5,987 nucleotides of DNA from Pseudomonadota bacterium (GTDB taxonomy: Bacteria > Pseudomonadota > Alphaproteobacteria > Rhizobiales > Xanthobacteraceae). A program made the position numbers and the translations under genes. The notes beneath the pieces were generated by a model. That model saw only the letters and a list, made by a program, of their open reading frames with translations, did no database searches and was not told the DNA's origin. The DNA lies in assembly GCA_023433965.1 (NCBI GenBank), contig JAEYTQ010000586.1, positions 1 to 5,987 of the forward strand, given 5' to 3'. Within the stretch, counting starts at the first letter, position 1. The number at the start of each line of letters is the position of its first letter. Positions 1 to 4,315 of the stretch are shown here, in pieces.

Positions 1-2263
1 CGGGCGGCGCGATTGCCCCGCCCTCGCCGATGCCCTTCACGCCGAACTGCGTGTAAGGCGATGGCGTCTCCATGTGATCGAGGCGTGCGGCCGGAACCTC
101 GGTCGGCCCGGGCAGCAGGTAATCGGCGAGTGTCGTCGCCAGCGGTTGGCCGGAGGCGTCGAACGGCATCTCCTCGTAGAGGGCGGTGCCGATGTCTTGC
201 GCCAGGCCGCCATAGATCTGGCCGTCGACGACGAGCGGATTGACCAGGACGCCGCCGTCCTCGACGATCACGTAATCGAGGATCTCGACCTCGCCGACAT
301 CGGGATCGACCGCGACGGCAGCCGCATGCGCGGCGTAGCTGAAGGTGCCGCTGTCGCGCACCGGCTTGTAGCCTTGCGTCACTTCGAGCCCGCCGGGATC
401 GACGTCGGCCGGCAGATCCTGCGGGCGGCGGTACCAGGTGTGGGCGATCGCCTTCAGGCTGACGCTGCCGTTGACGCCGCGCACCTCGCCGTTCTGCAAC
501 ACCACCACGGCCGGATCGTGCTGCAACAGGTTGGCGCCGATGCGCCTTGCACGCTCGCCGAGCTCGCGGCAGGCGGTCGCAACCGCACCGCCCGCCATCA
601 CCATCGAGCGCGAGCCCCAGGTGCCGGTCGAATAAGGCGTCATCGCGGTGTCGCCGAGGATGATGCGGATCTTCGCGACGTCGATACCCAGAATCTCATG
701 CGCGACCTGGGCAAGCGTGGTCTCCATGCCCTGCCCGTGCGAATGCACGCCGACGCGCAGTTCGAGGCCTCCGTCCGGCGTCAGGCGCGCCGAGGCCTGT
801 TCGTGGCCCGGCACCATCGGAATGCCCCAGCCAGAATAGACCGAGGTGCCGTGCGCGGCCTGTTCGCAATAGATGGAGACGCCAATGCCAAGACGGCGGC
901 CATCGGCCTCGCCCTTGCGCTGGCGGCTGCGTATGGCATCGATATTGATTTGCGCCAGCGCGCGGCGCATCGCCTCCGGATAGTCGCCGCTGTCGAAATG
1001 CTTCCTGGTGATGTTGTCGAACGGCATCTGTTCGGGGCGCACCAGGTTGCGCAGCCGCACCTCACCGGGTTCGAGGCCAGCCTCGGCCGCGACGAGATCG
1101 AGCATCAGCTCCAGCGCAAAGCAGACGCCGGTGCGCGCGACGCCGCGGTAGGGCAGGATCGGACATTTGTTGGTGGCGACGGAGAACGTGCGGCAGCGAT
1201 AGGCCGGCATCTTGTAAGGACCCGGCAGGATGCTGGCGACCTGCGCGGCCTCCAGGCAGGCGGAGAACGGATAGGACGAGTAGGCGCCGGAATCCACGGT
1301 CGCCTCGCAATCGATGCCGCGCAAGCTGCCGTCGCTGTCGGCATAAACCGTGATCTTGTAGTGATGCTCGCGGCAATTGGAGCTGGCGACAAGATGCTCG
1401 CGGCGGTCTTCGAGCCAGCGCACGGGATGGCCGCAGCGCATGGTCAGCCAGGACAGGCAGACCTCTTCAGGCAGCAGGATGCCCTTGTGGCCGAACCCGC
1501 CGCCGACATCCGGCGAGATGACGCGGATCTGCCCTTCATCCATGCCGAGGCATTCGGCAAGGCCGCTGCGCGTGATGTGCGGCATCTGTGCGGCCGAATG
1601 CAGTGTGAGCTGGTCGAGCCTCGGATCGAACGTCGCGACCACGCCGCGGCCTTCGAGCGGCGACATGCATTGCCGCGCCGTCGAGATCTCGCGCGTCACC
1701 CTGATCGGCGCATCGAGAGCAGCGGAGATGTCGACCTCGTAATTGGTTTCGAGGAAGACGTTGTCGCCCCAATGCTCGTGCACCAACGCCGAGCCGGGTT
1801 CACGCGCCTTCAGCATGTCCGTGACCGCGGGCAGTTCCTCCAGATCGAGCGTCACCGAGGCCGCGATATCCTCCGCCTCGGCCCGCGTCGGCGCGAGGCA
1901 CATCGCGACGAGCTCGCCGACCTGGCGTACCTTGCCGGTGGCGAGCACCGGCTGCTCTGAGATCTTGAAGCCGGGAAGCCCTGAGACCGCGCGGATCGGC
2001 TTGATGCCGTCGAGATCGGCGGCCGTGAACACACGATCGCGGTAAGGCTCGGGCACGTGGATGGCGCGGATGCGCGCATGCGCCAGCGGGCTGCGCACGA
2101 AGGCGACGTCCTGAAGGCCAGCGAGCCTGACGTCGCCGACATACTGGCCGCGACCGCGCATCAGGCGATCGTCCTCCTTGCGGGGCAGCCGGGCGCCGAC
2201 GCCCTGCCCGGACTTTCCGTGCGGAAATTCTCGCTCGTTGCGCAACTCGGTGTTCTCCTTCAC
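1..2263 (-). CDS. Xanthine dehydrogenase-family molybdopterin-binding (large) subunit, 3' end cut by window edge
   Basis: Catalytic subunit of a molybdenum hydroxylase (xanthine dehydrogenase/aldehyde oxidase/CoxL superfamily), which would insert a water-derived oxygen into a heterocycle or aldehyde and pass electrons to FeS and FAD subunits. One uninterrupted frame gives about 754 residues. An N-terminal a/b-hammerhead domain (about 36-145, starting RGRGQYVGD) is followed by two molybdopterin-binding domains. Visible motifs are DVGGGFGHKG (252-261), the active-site loop PYRGVARTG (371-379), HGQGMETT (509-516), a later GTWGSRS motif, and KGIGEGG with the expected catalytic Glu at about 747 (bases 23-25). 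Family members usually have 760-800 residues, so only a short C-terminal tail is missing. The loop lacks the AYRCSFR cysteine of Cu/Mo CO dehydrogenase, so CO oxidation is unlikely and the substrate is unknown. It lies 9 bases after the amidohydrolase stop and is presumably cotranscribed. FeS and FAD partner subunits are not in the window; they may lie beyond the left edge. The GTG at 2263 is the furthest upstream reasonable start; a TTG at 2245 is an alternative. Confidence 0.93.
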   Translation of the reverse strand, partial: MKENTELRNEREFPHGKSGQGVGARLPRKEDDRLMRGRGQYVGDVRLAGLQDVAFVRSPLAHARIRAIHVPEPYRDRVFTAADLDGIKPIRAVSGLPGFKISEQPVLATGKVRQVGELVAMCLAPTRAEAEDIAASVTLDLEELPAVTDMLKAREPGSALVHEHWGDNVFLETNYEVDISAALDAPIRVTREISTARQCMSPLEGRGVVATFDPRLDQLTLHSAAQMPHITRSGLAECLGMDEGQIRVISPDVGGGFGHKGILLPEEVCLSWLTMRCGHPVRWLEDRREHLVASSNCREHHYKITVYADSDGSLRGIDCEATVDSGAYSSYPFSACLEAAQVASILPGPYKMPAYRCRTFSVATNKCPILPYRGVARTGVCFALELMLDLVAAEAGLEPGEVRLRNLVRPEQMPFDNITRKHFDSGDYPEAMRRALAQINIDAIRSRQRKGEADGRRLGIGVSIYCEQAAHGTSVYSGWGIPMVPGHEQASARLTPDGGLELRVGVHSHGQGMETTLAQVAHEILGIDVAKIRIILGDTAMTPYSTGTWGSRSMVMAGGAVATACRELGERARRIGANLLQHDPAVVVLQNGEVRGVNGSVSLKAIAHTWYRRPQDLPADVDPGGLEVTQGYKPVRDSGTFSYAAHAAAVAVDPDVGEVEILDYVIVEDGGVLVNPLVVDGQIYGGLAQDIGTALYEEMPFDASGQPLATTLADYLLPGPTEVPAARLDHMETPSPYTQFGVKGIGEGGAIAPP
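2255..2260 (-). promoter_or_regulatory. Strong Shine-Dalgarno sequence inside the proposed start of the hydroxylase subunit
   Basis: On the minus strand AAGGAG lies just after the GTG at 2263 and 9 bases before an in-frame TTG at 2245-2243. It would suit the TTG start, giving a protein 6 residues shorter. The GTG itself has only a weak AAGG, 7 bases upstream and overlapping the amidohydrolase stop codon. The true start is therefore uncertain by 6 residues, well outside any conserved domain. Confidence 0.45.
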
Positions 2264-2272
2264 CGCCCGGCC

Positions 2273-3550
2273 TTATGCCGCGACGGCCTGCGGCAGGATC
2301 GGCGCGACAGCGTCGAAGCGCGTGCCGGCGCGCAGGCAGAAGGCCGGCTGCAGCAGGCGCTCGGCGATCACCTCGCTGTTCTCGTTGTCCTTCAGGACGA
2401 AGCGGCCGCTCCGCTCCGTGAGCACGGAGACGTCGGCATCCATGCCGGGCTTGAGCGCACCAATCTCAGCGCTGCGGCCCAGCATTTTGGCGGGATTGGA
2501 CGTGACCATCGGCACCACCTGCTCCAGCGTCAGGCCCAGCGCCATCATCGAGCTCATCGCCTGGACCAGGCTGAACTTGGCTTGGCCGGCAAACGGATGG
2601 TTCTCCTCGTCCTCATGCTGGTCCGGCGTTCCCGCCGGCGCGGGCACATGGGTGTTGTAGCCGTGAATGTCGGCGCCGAGCGTGGTCGGAACGATGCCGG
2701 CAGCGATCGCCTTCTTCGCCAGCCGGTAGGAGAAATGGCTGCCATGGCCGACGTCGACCTTCAGGCCGCGATCGAGCGCGGCCTGGATCACCGGGTGCAC
2801 CTCGCCCTCGCGATTAACGAAGCCGCCGGGGTGACGCGTGAACGGATGGGCGAGAATGTCGCCCTCGCGCAACAGAGGAATGACGCGCGTGAGGATGGTG
2901 TCGGCATCCTCGCCGTTGGCGCCGCTCTCGGGCAGGCCCCAGAGCTGGCCGAAATGCACATAGACCGGCAGATCGGCACGCTTGCCGATCTCCGCCGCCA
3001 TCTCGATCACGCGGATGCCCCAGCGCGCGAAGCCGCCGATCTCGGCATGCGCCTTGATGCCGCGCACGATGTCGAGATTGGCCGTCGCCGCCTTGACGGT
3101 CGCATCGATGTCGACGCCGTCGGGGCTGTAGAGCTGCGGATAATAATGCCCCTCCAATCCGCCGACGAGATAGGCGGACAGGAAGGCATAGACGCGCGAG
3201 GCCGAGGCTTCCGCGATGAAATGGCGAAAGCCGGGCAGCGTCATGCAGGACGGACCGCCCTGGTCGACCAGCGTCGTCACACCGGACTGCACGCCGACCA
3301 TGTCGGGGTTCATGCCGAAGCGGCCGGAGACATATTGATAGACATGGGCGTGGGTGTCGATCAGCCCGGGCAGCACCAGCTTGCCGCTGACGTCGACGAC
3401 CTCCCTGGCGCTGGTCGGCAGGATGTCGGAGGCGACTGCCGCGATCTTGCCGTTGCGGATGGCGACGTCTTTGAGGCCGTCGATGCCGGAGGCCGGACAG
3501 ATCACGCGACCGCCTCGCAGCAGAAGGTCAAAGCTGGCAGTGACGGACAT
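2273..3550 (-). CDS. Amidohydrolase/deacetylase-family metallohydrolase (dihydroorotase-like, COG3964 type)
   Basis: A 425-residue cytoplasmic hydrolase of the amidohydrolase superfamily, whose members cut amide, ester or ring C-N bonds with one or two metal ions. The N-terminal strand set (LLLRGGRVICPASG, about 9-22) and the C-terminal IGALKPGMDADVSVL (363-377) form the composite beta-sandwich around a TIM barrel. The binuclear metal ligand set is complete: H67 and H69 in DTHAH, K166 in GIKAHAE (the expected carboxylated bridging lysine), H199 in PVYVHFG, H235 in DILAHPF, and D294 in LGADIHGYN as catalytic acid/base. No signal peptide is seen. The ATG at 3550 is chosen because GAGGAG lies 6 bases upstream and family similarity begins here; the frame stays open further upstream only because it is antisense to the regulator. 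It is first in a minus-strand operon with the molybdenum hydroxylase, behind two palindromic operators. The substrate cannot be predicted; relatives include dihydroorotases, N-acyl amino acid deacylases and esterases. Confidence 0.92.
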   Translation of the reverse strand: MSVTASFDLLLRGGRVICPASGIDGLKDVAIRNGKIAAVASDILPTSAREVVDVSGKLVLPGLIDTHAHVYQYVSGRFGMNPDMVGVQSGVTTLVDQGGPSCMTLPGFRHFIAEASASRVYAFLSAYLVGGLEGHYYPQLYSPDGVDIDATVKAATANLDIVRGIKAHAEIGGFARWGIRVIEMAAEIGKRADLPVYVHFGQLWGLPESGANGEDADTILTRVIPLLREGDILAHPFTRHPGGFVNREGEVHPVIQAALDRGLKVDVGHGSHFSYRLAKKAIAAGIVPTTLGADIHGYNTHVPAPAGTPDQHEDEENHPFAGQAKFSLVQAMSSMMALGLTLEQVVPMVTSNPAKMLGRSAEIGALKPGMDADVSVLTERSGRFVLKDNENSEVIAERLLQPAFCLRAGTRFDAVAPILPQAVAA

Positions 3551-3556
3551 GGCGCT

Positions 3557-3562
3557 CTCCTC
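3557..3562 (-). promoter_or_regulatory. Ribosome binding site of the amidohydrolase gene
   Basis: GAGGAG on the minus strand ends 6 bases before the ATG at 3550. It decides the start: the same frame stays open without a stop for a further 214 codons (to 4192), but no similarly convincing site was noted there and that stretch is antisense to the regulator gene. Confidence 0.8.
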
Positions 3563-3570
3563 TTCTAGTT

Positions 3571-3589
3571 CGGGCGACGGCCTCGCCCG
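3571..3589 (-). promoter_or_regulatory. GC-rich hairpin in the amidohydrolase mRNA leader
   Basis: CGGGCGA (3571-3577) and TCGCCCG (3583-3589) can form a perfect 7-bp stem with a 5-base loop. It sits between the first operator and the ribosome binding site, 8 bases before the GAGGAG. No run of T follows on the minus strand, so it is not an intrinsic terminator. It could stabilise the 5' end of the mRNA or modulate translation, or be chance in GC-rich DNA. Confidence 0.35.
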
Positions 3590-3592
3590 CAT

Positions 3593-3610
3593 TACGAAGT
3601 ATGCTTCGTA
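3593..3610. promoter_or_regulatory. Operator 1, probable MarR-family binding site
   Basis: Perfect 7-bp arms TACGAAG (3593-3599) and CTTCGTA (3604-3610) flank a 4-base centre TATG. The 18-bp size suits a winged-helix MarR dimer. It lies immediately downstream of the predicted minus-strand transcription start (about 3611), where a bound protein would block the start or clearance of amidohydrolase transcription. Assignment to the adjacent regulator is inferred from position and symmetry. Confidence 0.75.
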
Positions 3611-3617
3611 TTTCGGT

Positions 3618-3646
3618 ATTACGAAGCATGCTTCGCATTTTGACAA
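3618..3646 (-). promoter_or_regulatory. Predicted sigma-70-type promoter of the amidohydrolase/hydroxylase operon
   Basis: On the minus strand TTGTCA (bases 3646-3641, 5 of 6 to consensus) is followed after 17 bases by CGTAAT (3623-3618, 4 of 6). The transcription start would be near 3611, giving a leader of about 60 bases. Operator 2 fills most of the spacer and overlaps the -10 box, and operator 1 covers the start region, so repression is the expected mode. The promoter is predicted by eye only. Confidence 0.55.
3620..3637. promoter_or_regulatory. Operator 2, probable MarR-family binding site
   Basis: TACGAAG (3620-3626), centre CATG, then CTTCGCA (3631-3637). The inner 14 bases CGAAGCATGCTTCG form a perfect palindrome; symmetry breaks at the next base pair. 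It lies within the spacer and -10 box of the minus-strand promoter and ends 2 bases before the -35 box of the plus-strand promoter. One bound dimer could therefore repress the operon and also influence the regulator's own promoter. Confidence 0.75.
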
Positions 3647-3667
3647 AAGCAAGCATCGTGCCATGAT
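3640..3667 (+). promoter_or_regulatory. Predicted promoter of the MarR-family regulator gene
   Basis: A perfect TTGACA (3640-3645) is followed after 16 bases by CATGAT (3662-3667, 4 of 6 to TATAAT). The start of transcription would be near 3674, about 45 bases before the GTG start codon. Both operators lie upstream of this -35 box, so autoregulation here would differ in geometry from repression of the divergent operon. Confidence 0.5.
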
Positions 3668-3718
3668 CCCGACGTGGCAGGCGCACTCGAATCGAGCTAA
3701 GCGCGGCAAGGTTTCGGC

Positions 3719-4228
3719 GTGGGAGAGTGTGCATTGCGGCAGGCGAAGACACGTCGCGGCGGGACGAGGCACCGCCCTTGGCCGTTGTCGGAACGGCCCG
3801 GCTATCTGATCCGCCGGCTGCACCAGATTCACGTCGCGCTGTTTCAGGACGCCTGCGGCGCATTCGAGGTCACGCCGCTGCAATACAGCCTGTTGTCGGC
3901 GCTTGCGGTGCGCGAAACCGCCGATCAGACCACTTTGGCGGCCGATATCGCGCTCGATCGTACCACGACGACGGGGGCGCTGAAGCGCCTCGCGGCGCGG
4001 AATCTGGTCGAGCGTGCGGTGAACAAGGACGATCGGCGGGCGCGGCTTTGCCGCCTCACCCCTGCCGGGGCCGCGCTGCTGGTTCAGATCGAGGGCGCGG
4101 CACGGCGCGCGCATCGTGCGACGCTGGGCGATTTGAGCCCGCGCGAACAGGTCGCCTTCATCGAGATGATGCAGCGCATCGTCGCCGGCCACCCCAGTCG
4201 CAACGACACCGCGGCCGTGTTCGACTAG
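3719..4228 (+). CDS. MarR-family winged helix-turn-helix transcriptional regulator
   Basis: A 169-residue cytoplasmic DNA-binding protein of the MarR family, whose members act as dimers and usually let go of DNA when a phenolic or other small ligand binds. Visible parts are an N-terminal dimerisation helix (about 27-48, PGYLIRRLHQIHVALFQDAC), helices at 52-62 and 70-79, the recognition helix near 81-92 (RTTTTGALKRLA), a beta-wing with the family's typical D-D-R pattern (K103, D104, D105, R106, R107), then LTPAG (113-117) and a C-terminal dimerisation helix (about 139-156). The start is uncertain. The GTG at 3719 has a weak AAGG upstream. An in-frame TTG at 3734 has GGAG (3722-3725) 8 bases upstream. 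Residues 1-22 look non-conserved. It is divergent from the amidohydrolase/hydroxylase operon with two palindromes between them, which suggests it represses that operon and senses its substrate or a pathway intermediate. Confidence 0.93.
   Translation: MGECALRQAKTRRGGTRHRPWPLSERPGYLIRRLHQIHVALFQDACGAFEVTPLQYSLLSALAVRETADQTTLAADIALDRTTTTGALKRLAARNLVERAVNKDDRRARLCRLTPAGAALLVQIEGAARRAHRATLGDLSPREQVAFIEMMQRIVAGHPSRNDTAAVFD
3722..3725 (+). promoter_or_regulatory. Candidate ribosome binding site favouring a TTG start for the MarR gene
   Basis: GGAG, within GGGAGAG, ends 8 bases before an in-frame TTG at 3734, which would remove 5 residues from the GTG-initiated protein. The competing GTG at 3719 has AAGG at 3708-3711 with 7-base spacing. 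The sequence alone does not decide between them. Confidence 0.35.
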
Positions 4229-4246
4229 GCGCGCTGCCGCGCTTTT
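4227..4246 (+). terminator. Short intrinsic terminator after the MarR gene
   Basis: GCGCG (4229-4233) pairs with CGCGC (4238-4242) across a 4-base loop CTGC. One G-T wobble and one A-T pair extend the stem outward, using the last two bases of the TAG stop, and TTTT occupies 4243-4246. The T tract is short, so termination may be incomplete. On the opposite strand there is no T run, so it would not terminate treZ. Confidence 0.5.
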
Positions 4247-4315
4247 GGGTTCGGATGCTCAAATTATCATCGTACCGCTGCCTGCCAGTGCAACAATACC
4301 GGGCGCCGCCTGCGT

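Larger units (their letters stand above)
3589..3641. repeat. Tandem 26-base direct repeats carrying two palindromes, period 27
   Basis: Bases 3589-3614 and 3616-3641 match at 22 of 26 positions, and each contains an inverted repeat. The AT-leaning, symmetrical sequence stands out from the GC-rich surroundings. The two copies lie between divergent genes, as expected for a pair of binding sites for a dimeric regulator. Confidence 0.85.

Noticed and set aside
74..1960. Long plus-strand open frame of 628 codons
   Set aside because: It is antisense to the hydroxylase subunit, whose minus-strand frame carries all the family motifs. The product looks like a low-complexity Arg/Ala/Asp-rich shadow, as is usual opposite GC-rich genes.
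1..2263. Annotation as carbon monoxide dehydrogenase (coxL)
   Set aside because: The active-site loop lacks the copper-binding cysteine, and no coxS or coxM gene is visible, so only the general xanthine dehydrogenase-family name is supported.
2057..3568. Plus-strand open frame of 503 codons
   Set aside because: It is the antisense shadow of the amidohydrolase, and its product resembles no protein family.
3650..3660. Possible third operator half-site (CAAGCATCGTG)
   Set aside because: It shares only a few bases with the operator arms and has no matching second half, so it is likely coincidental.
3551..4192. Upstream extension of the amidohydrolase frame by 214 codons
   Set aside because: The extension crosses the promoters and operators and lies opposite the MarR gene. 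The ATG at 3550 has a strong ribosome binding site and is where family similarity begins.
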